This document shows positions 1 to 51,219 of a stretch of 64,000 bases of DNA, piece by piece. Numbering within the stretch: the first letter of the stretch is position 1; each line of letters begins with the position of its first letter. This DNA is from Istiophorus platypterus. Its lineage: Eukaryota > Chordata > Actinopteri > Istiophoriformes > Istiophoridae. The notes beneath the pieces were generated by a model. The model was not told the DNA's origin. It made no database searches and saw only the letters and a program-made list of their open reading frames with translations. The position numbers and the translations under genes were made by a program. Location of the stretch: assembly GCA_016859345.1 (NCBI GenBank), contig CM029128.1, forward strand, positions 22,360,781 to 22,424,780, in the 5' to 3' direction.

Positions 1-879
1 TTCCTTGTCAAACTGCTGATGCTCTGTTCAGTTTTTTGCTGCTGCACAGCCAACCTGAAATCTGTGCAGTCAGTGCTGCTGCAGCTGATGCTTTTTATAT
101 AACATTTTTAAAGCTCCAATATTCAACTGTAGGTTCTGAGTCAGTGTTCCTCTTAAGTGTTGGGGGAATGTAAAAAAAACAACTAGGATGGCATGTTAGA
201 ACTCCCTGGCTATGTGGTATAGAGATAGGCCCACAACTAACTTTTCAGTGTCTGGGCTGTCTGAATTGTCTCAAGGCTGCCCATTATAGGTGTTGGATCT
301 GGGTTATCTTCCTGTAGTCATGTCTCTGTGAAATACACAACATTACACCCACAGAAGTCACTCTTGATGCCTCATTAGAGCCACTAGCTCGTCCATCTTG
401 TTCTCAGTCATCTCATGTTGCTGATAATGATAGAAAGGAGTTAAGGCTCATATCTCCACCTATGCCTCAGGTACTTTTGTGTGGACCAAGCTCTCTTTCC
501 TCCTCTGCATCCTCTGTGTGACCTCCTTCTAAGTTCTGGGGGATATCTGTTTTTCTGTCGTCATGCTGACCAGCTTCAGTGCAGTCAGCAGGCCCCCGGT
601 GTAAATGATGAGACTGTGGAGTTGCTACACAATTGTAGCGTAGTTGAATGATAGCACTCAAAAAGTTAGCTGAATGAAAGAAATAATCTCACTGTCAGAA
701 AAAACAGACAAGATTTCTCTCTCCTACCATATTTAGGGAGGGCAAAGTTTGGATAAGTTACTCAAAAAATTTAAACTAGGCAAAACTTTCAATTTACCCA
801 TCAATCTATGTTCTAACCCTCTCCTATGATAATGAGCTTTAGGTAATGACCGAAAAAAGGAAAACAACAGGTCGAAATG

Positions 880-1130
880 GGTGTCTGAGCTAGATGAGGT
901 GTTTTGGGCATCTTAGCAGGATCCCTTGTGGGTGCCTTCCAGGTTTTCTGGGCATTTCCAACTGGAGAACACACCAAAGACAATACATATCTCATCCAGT
1001 CTGGGGGGCCTGAAATCTCCCTGAAGGAACTGAAAAATGTTGCTGGGGAGCAACATTTCTGGACTACCTGGATTAACCTGCTGTCACTGTGACCTGACTA
1101 AGGAAAAGCGGCTGAAAATAGAAATGGATG
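880..1130 (+). repeat. LINE 3'-end relic
   Basis: The order gtgccttccaggttttctgg, gcatttccaactggagaac, gaaggaactgaaaaatgttg, ctggggagcaacatttctgg, aagcggctgaaaatagaaat follows the 3' end of a widespread fish non-LTR element that finishes in a GGATG-type tail. It is heavily mutated, and no ORF with RT motifs remains. Confidence 0.5.
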
Positions 1131-2044
1131 TAATAATCCATTCCATGTGTTTTGACCGAATGAAATGTTATATTGTTAATAGCCACATAATCTTGAGAAA
1201 ATTAGGTGCTCGTGGTAATGACTGTTGTTGCTGCGACCCTGGTACAAACCAGGGTCGCCGAAAAATAGCCGAAAATTTACACACAGACAAACTTTGTTAA
1301 AACCAACAACTTTATTTTAAAATGTGAATAAAATGATGCACAAACTTGTAGAATATTTTATTTGATAGAATGGTGCAGGTATAGAAATGCCACCCTTATT
1401 TTAGCACAGTTTTAAATTTTTTATATATTTTTTTTTTCTTTCTCCATAATGCAATCTTGGCCTCATGGTTTTGTTTTTTTGCTCAAAAAGTGACTAACTG
1501 TGATTTCTTGTCAAACTGTTGAAGTTCTGATCTGTTCTCAGATCTGATCGTAGAAACTGTCTATGCTTTGTGCAGATGTTCTTTATCATTAAAAGCTTTG
1601 ATATATATAAAAAAAACACTGTGTAACCATCAATCTTTTGCTAGAGTTCTGTCATAATAAAATATTCCAGCTGTGTAAAATAACTGATTATTTTCATGCT
1701 TGTAATTTCCCAGAAGGGCTGTGTGTACAGAACTGTGTTGAATGCTGTTGATTATATGATAATCAGATAATCAAACATTTATGTTTCTATGCTGAAGGCA
1801 CCATTTTGGAAATTCAAGGTTCCCATTGAAAATGTGGGACTGATGTACTCAGTGGTGAAACAATGCTTCAAATTGCAAAGCCAGCAGGTCCTCTAAAATT
1901 GTCATTCTAACCAGACTGTGCAAAAACAAAAGACTTGACTGTGGGAACATAGGAATGATTACAGGTTTTCAGCCTTTAGCCTGTGTCAAATTCAGACTGC
2001 AGATAAATTCTAACTCAATTCAGCTCATACACACAGACCAGTGA

Positions 2045-2130
2045 TGTGGCCTTGAGTCACATGAGTTGGACTTGACTCAGAATCTGAGGACTTTAGACTT
2101 GACATGGCAAAAGACTTAATAGTCTTTATA
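2045..2130. repeat. Fragment of an ACTTGA-rich dispersed repeat (tentative)
   Basis: cttgagtcacatgagttgga, cttgactcagaatctgagga and ctttagacttgacatggca repeat the CTTGA(C/G) theme of a common fish repeat. A possible related, inverted, very decayed piece occurs near 11750-11870 (ttaagtcaagtcggaccttc). Confidence 0.4.
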
Positions 2131-3924
2131 GATTTTAATAGCAATGACTGGTGACCTCACTTGAAATTAAAGATTAGTAACATAGTGACTTATTCATAAA
2201 ACACTAACATGGTGATGCTTAGCAAGTACAACGTTTACCATGGTCATCGTCGTATTAAAGTTTTTAGCATGCTACCACTTGCTAATTAGCACTAAATGGG
2301 AATGCCATTAGATTTAGTATTAGATTTTTACTAATACTTATTATTACTGAGTATTAGTAAAAAGGAGATCAACATAGTCATTAGAATTCATCTTGACAAT
2401 CTAATCAATAGTTGATATATTTAGTCTGGACCAAAGTGGAGATCTGACTGACTGACCAACATTATTCATCACTAGAACTGAGACACATTAAAAAAAACAG
2501 ATACACTTTGAATCAGTGTCACTGCAGCCAGTCACATTGCAAAAGCAGGAGTGAAAAGTATGACAGATGAGACTTCAGATTATCACATTTAGATTAAAAG
2601 AAAATTAAGGTCGCTGACTTCTCAAAAAATTTGTGCTAACCTGTAATTTCCACATATTTAAATAAATATCAACTGTAACTATTTCATATTACAATCACAA
2701 GTTATTTGCCTAAATTGCAAAAGAAGCATTGCTGTTGTCTGGTGTTCTGTTGCTCTGTACTCTCTGCAGCAGCTGTTTGTAAGCAGTCAAAGATAATTTG
2801 TGAGGTAAAATAAGCTCTGCTCACAAGACATTTTCAACAAGACATTTTCAAATGTCAGTTTGTCAGTCAGAGTGTCAGAGTGTGTCTGGTGATCTGGTGG
2901 TGATCTCTAGCTACTGTTTGTTATTATTTGTGTCAGGTTTACTCTCTCTCTTCTTTTCTCTCTTTTTTTAACTTTTTTATTTAGCAGCTCATTAGTTATA
3001 AATAGAAAACTCAACTCAAGCAAAATGTTGTATGTTAAAGTCGGCCAGCTATAGATTGCTTCAATTTGTTTTTGTGAAATCATTTTTCTTCACATTTACA
3101 TTCCATTTTCAGGTTGGAGCATCTATTAAAGAAGATAGTTAATAGTAAACATCACTCTGATACCAAACTTTTTCTCTCAAAACTCAAAAACACTTCCTTC
3201 AATCCAAATTGTTTGGAACTTTTTTTTTTGGTTTTTTTTTTTGATTTTAGTTTGCTTTGCAATGTTGGAAAAAATGAAAAAAAGGATTTGATTGGATTTT
3301 TCAAAAATCACACCAACATAAATGACACCAAGCCATTATCATTGCAGTTTTTTAAAAAAATTAAATTTAAAAATAAAAAAAAAATTAAATTAATTAAAAA
3401 TTTAAATTTTATTCATTGATTAAATGATTTCATTTATTTTACCTTGTTTTTTGAATATTCAGTTTGGTTGTTTATGATTTAAACTTAGGATTCAAAACGA
3501 AGTTTAATTGGTGATAAACGAGTTTTTGATTTTTTGATGCTTGACTTGATTTGAAATTGAAACTCGAACTTGTGATTGACTGCAAAACCAGAAAAAACAC
3601 TGTCAAATAATAAACAAACCATAACACAAAAAAACACTCTTCAAAATTTTACACTTCTACAAAAAGTAAACACTTCTACAAAAAGCTCTGTTGGATGGTG
3701 TTATTGTTTTTGCTGGTTAGAGGATTTGATATTTCAGAGAGGACTGTTGATCAGGGTAGAACAAAGTGAACCCAGACATAATGAAACGGTAAAATGACTA
3801 TAGAACATAAACAGTAGTTAAATGGTCGGCTTTTCATGTGTTTTTCAATAGTACTGTCACACACTCACACATCATTCACTTTCACACATTCCATCACACA
3901 CATCTTCATACAGCTTGCATCTTT

Positions 3925-4345
3925 TTAGTAGTTTTTTTTTTTTTTTCTAAAACATTGTTTTTTTTTTTTTTTATTTTTTTTTTTTTTTTACTTATTTGAA
4001 ATTTTTTTTTGATGTATACTTTTTTTTTTTCCATAAAATGTATCAATGTATCACCTTTTTGTATCTTGTATTGTGACTACATTATGGTGAATAACATGAT
4101 AATGAACACATAGTTGAATTTTTAATTTGACCTTTTAATACTTTTTTTGATAGATATTTAATTTGAAATATAGAAATGCAAAGAGAGGAAAAAGAGAAAA
4201 AAAAATCACTATCTACAATCACTTTGTGTTTTTGTTGTTTTTTATATAGTTTCTTTTTTTTTTTTTTTTTTTTTTCTTTTTTTATTAAATTTTATCAATG
4301 TTTATTTTTTTTTATTTATTTTTTTATTTTTTTTAGACATTTTGA
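3925..4345. repeat. T-rich tracts
   Basis: Several long oligo(T) runs (3930-4032 and 4253-4335). They precede the possible start exon. A-rich tracts occur on the other side at about 4797-4880. Confidence 0.85.
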
Positions 4346-4398
4346 TTTCTTCAATACAGACATTCTGTCTGTTATTCTTCATTGTTTTTTGTCACAGG

Positions 4399-4487
4399 CT
4401 GCCACAGAGATGGCTGTGTGGTTGTGCCCTTGTGCTCTGCTGTTCGTGGCCTGCATGTTTCTGTCTGTTGTTTCCTGCTTTCTCTAA
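4399..4487 (+). other. Possible megf10 start exon or signal-peptide-like ORF (uncertain)
   Basis: A strong 3' splice site (T-rich tract ending in gtcacag at 4398) is followed by a short leader and ATG at 4411. The ORF reads MAVWLCPCALLFVACMFLSV then VSCFL and stops at 4485-4487. It looks like a signal peptide (hydrophobic, ending near Val-Val-Ser-Cys), as expected for the first coding exon of megf10. However, no consensus donor in the right phase follows, and the expected DPNVCSHWE sequence is absent. It could be a degraded or mis-assembled start exon, or coincidence. The true start may lie before position 1. Confidence 0.25.
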
Positions 4488-7232
4488 GCCTGGAGAGATC
4501 ACATCAGACTGCTTGCTCTGTTTGTTCAATACACTGCTGCTATCATTTACTGGGGCTTTTTGACCACAGGGACTTGGGTGATCTGCTTGTGCTCTTGGCT
4601 CTGATGGCAGATGTGACTGCAACTCTGATGCATTTGATGTGGAAACCAATGCAAGTAGCAGATTGGGATGGACTGGACAATCTCATTTAAGGGTGGTCTC
4701 TCCTATGTACTGGTTTTATTGTGGTTTAGTAGTTGTAAGTCTGCAGTTTATTAAAAGGACTGTCTACTCCAAAAAAATTCTCTCTAAAATTCGCAAACAA
4801 AAAATAATATGAAATAAGAAAAAAGTAATAAAAAAAAAAAATAAAAAAAAAAAAAATCAAAAAAATAAAAATAAATAGAAATGAATCTAAAAAAATTAAA
4901 AATCATCTGTTGATGGAACATCTTATAATAAAAAAAAATAACTGAATTCATGGAACTAGGAGGGTAACAAACTTTGGGGCACATTGCTTTTTTTCTAGAT
5001 TCAATCTTGGAATTCTATTTAATTTATTGAATGGCTTGCAACACCGGTTGAACTAAATGCAATGCAATGGCAATTGAAACCTGCAAAACAACAACAAATC
5101 TTCTTGTGGTCAAGGTTTTAATTTTATTTTGGTCACCTTATATGGGAGATTATGTCCCTCAAGTGCACTCTCTATAATGGAGAGTGAGACAGGCTGCATA
5201 AAAGAGATCAGTAGTCTGCATTCAGAAATCACAGTAGTCCTGCGTGGAAAAAAAAGCAACCTGTGGAAAAACCTAAATCTTTCAAAGGCAAAACTGCAGT
5301 GCTGCATCACTACTGTTTGCCTTCACATTCTGTTTTTAGGCTGTTGGGCTTGGCTGTTTTCTTCTGTTTGAACCTTGTGCCTCTTTGGATTGACTTGTTT
5401 TGTCTTGTAAAAAATCTGTTAAAATTTAAACAATCTTTTCTTGAATTAAATTGTTTTATTTCTTCTTACTTTAAAACAACCTGACTTAACTTGTCATTCT
5501 CTGACTGATATTGAATTAGAACCATTTTTTTTACAACAAATTGTCACTAACAGCCTGTTAGCATTCTTTGCCTGTTTTCAGGTTTTGAAGGTTATGTCCT
5601 GCAAGTGATCTATTGTGCCAAAAAAACTTAGGGAAACCGCTAAATAGTCATAAAAGTCACTAATACATATGTTCTAACAAAAAGTTAAATAAACTGTCTT
5701 AAAAAAACTAATCTTGATTGTATTTGTATAAAAATACCCTGATGAAATAAAGATTATAATTGAAAATATATACATAAATGATAAAAATACTTGTGATGTT
5801 AAATGAAAAAAAATGTGTTGAAGAAGTTTTAAAAATTAAAAAAATAAAAATGTTGAAGGAAAAAGCTTTTTAAAAAAAGAAGAAAAATTGAAGGCAGATT
5901 TAAGTGAGATTATCTTAAAGAGAATTAAAGAAAGATGAAGAAGCATATTAAGATTTCAAGCGAGAATCTAGAACCAGCTAGCTAAACACAGAGCACAGAT
6001 TCAGGAGAAAACATTAGGGGAAGAAAGAGGCAGAAGAGACAGAGTAGGATTTCAAGGCCAAAGGAGAAGAAGAGCAAAACAACAGAAGAGACATAGGCAA
6101 GAAGTCAGCCACACAACAAGAAAAGCTTACAAAATCAAATTTTCCATAAAAAAAAATAATTTTTTTGAATTTGTTGAGAAAAAAACTGAAGTAAATAATA
6201 AAAATTAAGTCTAAAATAACTGAAACTGTAGTTATAAAAAAAAAAACCACAAAAAAAAAGTATAAATGAAAAACAAAATGTGTTAAAAAACACCCTTTTG
6301 TCAAATTTTTCTTAAACAATGTTAAGGTAAAAAGATTTTCTGTCATGTAGTACTACTTACTTTAAGTTTGTTTTCTTTTGGTGGTTTTTCATTTACAAAT
6401 TATAAATAGGGCTCAAAATTTAAGTGAATGGTGGGTACTTACTTTTATATCTATGTCTTGATGATTTTTATCTATAAATAACTTAAGAGGTGTTTCAGAA
6501 ACGAATAACTATGTGGGATAATAGGAGAACGTAATGTGGGGATAATAGGAATATCCTTGGAAGAAAATCTCTATTTAAAAACCAACTAAATATTAATTCA
6601 TTATTCATTTATTATTGGGAACATTTCTCTGTCTTTGTTCAGATTTTTGCATGTTCAGCTGACTTGCTGTGTATGGACTAAGAGACAGTTAGTTGGAATT
6701 AATTAACTGGAGATGTACTAATTGATTCCTGTCTCTGTTTCCACTAGAATCCACTCACAATTGCTAATTACATAGTTTATTTGGCGAAGCTTAATGGAAA
6801 ATATAAAGAATTCTTCAGAATTTTAAAAAGCATAAAAAATAGAGCTTTACAAATTAGGGCTTTAAAAATGTTCATTAAGTTAAAACTTTCTGCTCTGTGC
6901 GCGCTGTGTGCTAAAACTTTTATGAATTTTCCAAGTGATAAATGAATTTTCTTCAAAAAAAAAAATAAATATGAAAAAAAAATGGAAAAATTATATACTC
7001 TAGGTATAAAATTCAAATTTATAGTAATCCTTTCCTAAAAGCCTTCGCTCTATACTTACCTGAACATTGACTATTATTAGGAAATGTAGATGTGAATGGG
7101 CAATGAATATTTCTCCTGGAGTTTGGAGAAAATAATCAATGCAGATATTGCCAGAGAAACTGTTTTTCACTGAACTAAGCCTGTGATGTTCCAACAAGCA
7201 CCAAAAACCAACCGGTTCATTTGTGGTGCTTA

Positions 7233-7289
7233 GACACACACGCGCACACACACACGTGGACCCACACACACACACACACACACACACAT
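7233..7289. repeat. (CA)n microsatellite
   Basis: Interrupted CA repeat, pure over 7262-7289. No coding meaning; the ORF on the minus strand here is low complexity. Confidence 0.95.
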
Positions 7290-7319
7290 TTGTTCCACTA
7301 TCCACACTAGGGTAACTCA

Positions 7320-7660
7320 TTGGAATTAATGCAGTCCCTAGCCCCTAACCTAAACATGAGTCTTACAGCAGCTAGTGAAGCTATCTTTCTTAAGAAACAG
7401 CATTAAATTCCATTTATTAAGGAGAGCCCAACCCCAAACCCAATCCTAACGCCAACACTGATCCTAACCCTGATTCTAACCGGAACTCTAAAACCAAACC
7501 GTAACCATCAAACAGCAGGTTGTGCAGCCATCCTTCTAAAGAAATTGCATTAATTTCCTTTCATTATGGACAGCCTAACCCCATCTCAAACTTTACCCCT
7601 AACCTCACCCAGTACCTCAGAAATGATTTTTGCCTCATTAGGAAAGGGCTTCAGCCCTAA
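7320..7660 (+). repeat. Telomere-like CCTAA-rich tandem region between CA repeats
   Basis: Degenerate CCTAA/CCAAA strings (cctagcccctaacctaaac, cctaaccctgattctaacc, cctaaccccatctcaaac) occur in two loosely similar units. Each unit carries an aacagcattaaattccattt / aattgcattaatttccttt core. The block sits between (CA)n tracts at 7233-7289 and 7885-7950. Confidence 0.6.
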
Positions 7661-7847
7661 TGGTAACTACTGGTCCCAACTACGTTAGTGTTTCTATCAG
7701 AAAAGGCCCCAAAAAGGTAAAAAAACCCAAAACAAAACATGTAGAGCAGTTTAATTATACCCTGATTAACCAGTCAGTGGTTAGTGAAGGCAGGGCAGAG
7801 ATGTGTGTCAGTTAACAGGAGTCCTGCGAAATTAACATGAGTGATAG

Positions 7848-46025
<38,178 letters not shown>

Positions 46026-49000
46026 TGGTACAGAGACTCAGTACAGAGAACAGGTCTCACCTCCAGCCAACAGCTCCAGCACTGGATGTTCCACAAATAT
46101 GAACACTTTATACCCACGTCATACTTTCACTCATTTGTAGTTGTTATACTTTGACATATTCAGTGTAGTTGTGTATTATGACTTCTTTCTGAGCAAAGTG
46201 GGTATATAAGTGTTTTGAGGTCAGTTTGAAGCTAAAGCTGTTACATTTTTGTAGCATATTTTAAACAACATGAAATTCTTCATAGGTCATTCCATATGTC
46301 TGGAAGGTAAAGCTTTGTTTAAGGTATGCTTTGTTTAAGGTATGCTTTGAACAAAAGAGTTTGTATGATGTGTTGTCTGACCTATTCCGACAGCAAAAAA
46401 GTGTTTCAACCATTCCAAATAGCCACACAGGCAGAAAAGCCCTCTGTCATGGCCTCCCTCTGACTGCCTCCTGAATCTCTCTCCAAGAACTCTGCATCTT
46501 TTGCATGTCTTGTAGTCTCAATGCAACAAATGGCAATAGCACACACAATCAGATAGTGGCAGAGCATTTGTCTTTGAATTGTTGGATTGTGTGATTCAGA
46601 AAGTTACAAAATCTTTCAGAGGCATCCCCACCCAATTCCAATGTCAGAAAAGTGGTTTGAGATGCTGTTAAATGATCATGGCACTTGTTTCAAGTATACT
46701 GACGCCTATATGATGTTTGTGTGTAACATTCAATACCAATCCAATCTCTATTTTTGTAACGACCATATTAGATAATGGCTAATTTTACTGAATATTAGCA
46801 GTTGTATAAAGGATTAGTTGTTTGTTAAAGTTTTGTTTTGTGAGGAAGAGTATCAGGGTCAAGCGGCTGACTGTTGATGTTTGCACATAGTAATTTAGTC
46901 TGGATGTAGATGTAGTCTGGGGTTAAAGTGGGATTTGGCAGGCAAGGGAACCCAAAAATGGGGGGGGGGGCTGCTCTGGTCGGGTCAGTGAGGTTAGAAA
47001 CTTGTACGCACAGAGCATGCTCTCATTCATACCCTAAATGACAGATACACAGCATAGAGAGGGCTCCCAAAGAGACTGGCAGGGAATTTATGAATTTTTT
47101 GACGGTCCATCGGCCAACCGATGAGGCGGTCCTTTGAAATTTGTCCCAGTCTGCCCAACAGCCAGTCCAACTCTGTCTTGCCTGAGCAGTGGCATGGCAA
47201 GTGCAGGCATCCACTTTTCCCCGTGCTTTTCACAAACTCTTCTGCTGTTTTCTAATTACAGGAAGATTGGATCTTTATAATAACCCCATGAATTTACAAC
47301 GTAAAGCTTTTTATGGGTTTCTGGATAAGCGGTGCATCGCTTCTTCTGCAATGCTGAAAAAAGGACCATTGCTCTTTGTGAATATCTGCAGGGAGCAGCT
47401 TCTCTTCCGCCTCTTTATGTGTGTGTCTGGTCATCTCTCTTGCTCTGTTTGGACACTCAAATTTATTTACTTATTAATCGAAGGTGCTGGTTCACCGCTT
47501 TGGATTGTTTTGGCCCACTTTAACCCTTGGATGTAGTCAGTCTGTGTTGATTTAGTATTTAAGTTAACCAAAGGTAAAAGTGCCATGTAACTATTTTTTC
47601 CAGTGTATTTTTAAGCTTTGCAAATAGTTTTAAATAAGCGGTACCAAGCTGGAGCCCCTCTCATTCTAGCAATATTCCTTTTTTGATTGTAGCACATTTC
47701 AGATAACTTCCTGTTCAGTTAATCTATGTACTATATATAGAATAATGTGTAGAAGACAGTACTTTGATTTTAACTTCAACAACTATAACCATAATTCATA
47801 AATATCATATTAGCCATCTTTACTGCTCAGTTGTGTTTATCGGCATTCTGTGAAACCTGTTTCAGAATAGCTCTTATGACCTGGATGTTCTTCCGTAAAA
47901 TATTACTTTGCAGAAGAAACTTGTTTTCAGTGTGCTGCACACACTGTATTTTGTATGTCACTATGACCTGTCTTGCAAAGCCATTTTATATTATCATCAA
48001 AGGAAGTTCAGAACAGTGGAACCAAGACTGGTTTTAAAACCAAGCTCCTGCCATGCAGCTCCACGTTGACCTTTTTTGACCTTGTATTAGCATTTGTTTT
48101 GTAGTTGAATATCTTATCCAGATCTGGTAAAACATGTTATTGTAAGTGAAACCATAAGCGGTGGAAAAAAGATGTTATACATGAACAAGATAATTCCTTT
48201 GCAGTGGCAGAAAACACAAAACATGAGACTGCAATAACTGTGTTACATTTAGAGTGTATGAAGACATTCAGGACTGATGAACATTATTGTTAACCACAAC
48301 AAACAGCAGGGTTACTTCTATGTACTGGCATTCGCCTACAGACAAACTGAAGAGTCTCTTGTAGTACAGTCACTAGCCAAGATACAAAACAGGCGGCTAT
48401 CGAGAAACTCATTAATTATGAATGTAGTTTTTGATTTTCTGAAAATAAAATATTCAAAATGATATTTGTAGAATGTTGTCATGACAGAATTTAGGTTACA
48501 GACACTGACGCGAAACACTCAATCTGGTTGTTTCATGTATAAAATGTTAGGAATTTGTAAAAAAAAACAAAAAAAACAAAACATTTCTCTATTCGCCTAT
48601 ACTGATATTTTACTAATGACATCATACTGGAAATAAGTTAAATTCATTTTTTGTTTGATTGTTTGCTCATTGTGTTGATGTACTGAAAAACCTTTTGTTA
48701 TGCATGAATGGAGTGTTATTTAATACATTTTTTTAAATTCTGTGTGAAAGTAGACAGAGCATGCATCATGGTGAACATTACCACTAAATGGTAGCAAACC
48801 ATTTTAGCAATTCCAACCAATGTGCTCAAGCCAATTGTTATTTAGAAGGCACCTGTAGCTCTTTCTATTGCAGGAACAATAACCTGGGGCTCCATAAAAC
48901 CTGAACTTTTACCTTGTACAATTCCTCTTATTTCCATGACAACTGACAAACTGGGATGATTCAGATATATACCACCAGAAGGCCAAAGTGAGACCCGCTT

Positions 49001-50850
49001 TATATTTTCTGCAAGGAAATTAAAAACCCTTAACCTGGGGGTTGCATGATTTAAACTTTTAAGTGCCTTGTGTAGCTTTGGATCTAGGCTCTTCCTTATA
49101 CAATGGGGTCGAAAAGTCTGTGACCACTCTCGATGGGAAAATGGTCTCAGACTTTCAGACCCCACTGTATATCCACTGTGTTTAACAAACAAGGGTGCTT
49201 TTATATGGCAAAAGTAGAGGAAGTAAGTGGTTGTGGGCTAGACAACAATAGAAGAGGTGGTACTAATATTGTTACTGATTTTCTTTCTTATTTATGTGAA
49301 GATGTTTATTGCTGATAAAGAATCCATGGAACTGCAGGACAGTCACAAGACATTTGATGGCCCAAAATGGTATCCAGCTCATTTTTTGTTCGCCTGTGTG
49401 TGGTTCATCATCTGGTTTCTAAAAGCTGACTCCAACTACTTTTAAATTGCCTCCTTTCACAAAATACTAGTGAGGGCCTGGACATGTTGGTTTATCCAAC
49501 AGGTGTTTCACTTTCCTTCTTTTTGGTTGTCCAGTTCCATACTGTAGTGAAATGGTTAAGACAGCACCACTATAGCCCCTTTAAAATGTCTAAACCTTGC
49601 ATTTAGTCTGAGCAGGGCCCAGAATTTTTTTTACAAACATTGGGGGGGGGGGCAGAGACTGTCACAATGGCTACATGTTAAACTACATTACATCATATTA
49701 TGTTTCTGCTGTATTGCTCTAATGAGCATTTTCCACAGTTTTTTCTCCATACAAATACAGAGGTAACGTGACGGTTATTGTCATGTTTCTTGCCAGACCA
49801 ATCACAATTGACAGCACTGCTGACAATCCCTGGAAGTACCTGGAATGTGAAGTTAATATAACTTCCTGAGCAGTACCCAAATTTAATTCCAGGGAGTTGT
49901 CCCCAAAGCAGGAATTCAATCCACAACTAGGATTCCTAACCTGCTGTGGCGAGAGTTTCCACCATTCACTATAATTAAGTTGAAGAACCCAACAAAATGT
50001 GTTTGCTGAGTGTGACAAGAATTCAACAATAACATGATCACATCATCATGTCATTACCACTTCTGTATGCATCCTCATGTCACTAGAATAACCCAGTGAA
50101 AACTGAGTCAGTGACACAGTTGCTGATTTTTATTACTGTGCGATTTAAAGGGCTCATGAAATCTAATGAAATAGATGCTTAAGCTGGACTTTTGCTTTTT
50201 GAAAGAAGAACTGTAACAGGAAAAGTCCACTTTATTAATCAGTAATACACATTGTCGTATTTTGCAGAAAACTGTTCAGAAAAATGTCACTTTTGAGTTC
50301 CAGTTTGATTGTGGTGTTTCTTTTTGTCTTTCCTGTATTCTGATAGACTAAAATAGCAAACAATTTACGATATTCCGAGCCTATTTATTTGTAAAACACT
50401 GTATATAATTTGGTCATTTCTGATGTAAAAATGTTAATATCACCCAGTGTCCTATATCTGACAATGAAAACAGGAACAAATGTGACATTTGGTTGATAAT
50501 GTAACAATTATATAAAATTTGAGACTTGAGACTCTTTTCCTCTGTAGATACTGGATTTTTTTGTAAGCCCTTCCCTTTCTAATCTGCCCAAATGCTGTAT
50601 ATTTAAATGACCACTGAGATTTTTCCAAGCATCATCGATTTCCCTGCTCTTAATTGGTACTTTAATTCTCCAGCTGGAAGATCAATTACACACAAACTTT
50701 CACTGCAGACTCATCAATAAGATGACAATGATTCAGCCACTAACACCATGGGATTCTATCTGTTATGCTTTTGGGGGTTTTGTTTTTTATTATAGAACTG
50801 TTTGTGTAAATGCTTTGGAATAAAATGACATTTTGATGAAAGAGCTCGGC
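46026..50850 (+). other. megf10: megf10 3' UTR and candidate poly(A) sites
   Basis: No coding sequence is visible after the stop at 46025. AATAAA hexamers suited to polyadenylation occur at 48444-48449 and 50819-50824; the UTR could end at either. The stretch contains an 11-G run at 46960-46970, an 11-G run at 49642-49652 and a foldback element at 49099-49169. Small ORFs here have no recognisable domains. The extent of the UTR is inference. Confidence 0.4.
49099..49169. mobile_element. Short foldback MITE
   Basis: Left arm tacaatggggtcgaaaagtc and right arm (reverse-complemented) tacagtggggtctgaaagtc pair through the next bases (tgtgaccac against tgagaccat), leaving a loop near 49128-49138. 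The 71 bp palindrome bounded by TA at both ends fits a Tc1/mariner-derived MITE. It lies in the presumed megf10 3' UTR or just after it. Confidence 0.65.
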
Positions 50851-50941
50851 ATCTTATGGAATTTGTGAGCTCCTAATACTTTAAAACAAGTCTGCAGACT
50901 TTTTTCTTGGCATTATGCCTTCTTGGTTTAGCACTAAATAT

Positions 50942-51106
50942 TGATTTGGAAACAACTTCCACAGGGAAGTGTACATTCAGTTAAATTTAATTTCAATTCA
51001 GTTTTAGGGCCAAATCATAACAGGTTATCTCAGGGCACTTTTCATAAAGAACAGGTTGACATTGACTCTTTATTAATCATTAATAATAGTTAATAATAGT
51101 TAACTT
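50942..51106 (+). repeat. 165 bp dispersed repeat, copy 2 (inverted partner at 13583)
   Basis: Reverse complement of 13583-13747 with one mismatch. A (TA)n tract starts about 25 bp downstream, on the same side relative to the repeat as in copy 1. It lies between megf10 and the slc27a gene. Confidence 0.85.
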
Positions 51107-51122
51107 GGGTTGATGTTCTACC

Positions 51123-51124
51123 TA

Positions 51125-51204
<80 letters not shown>
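51123..51204. repeat. (TA)n microsatellite
   Basis: Long, almost pure TA run between the 165 bp repeat copy 2 and a Tc1 fragment. Confidence 0.95.
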
Positions 51205-51210
<6 letters not shown>

Positions 51211-51219
51211 ATTTGGTCA

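Noticed and set aside
6014..6346. Phe-rich 110-residue minus-strand ORF
   Set aside because: Low-complexity translation of A-rich DNA; no splice or family support.
7320..7660. True telomere or chromosome end
   Set aside because: The units are degenerate and short, and coding exons lie on both sides of related stretches.
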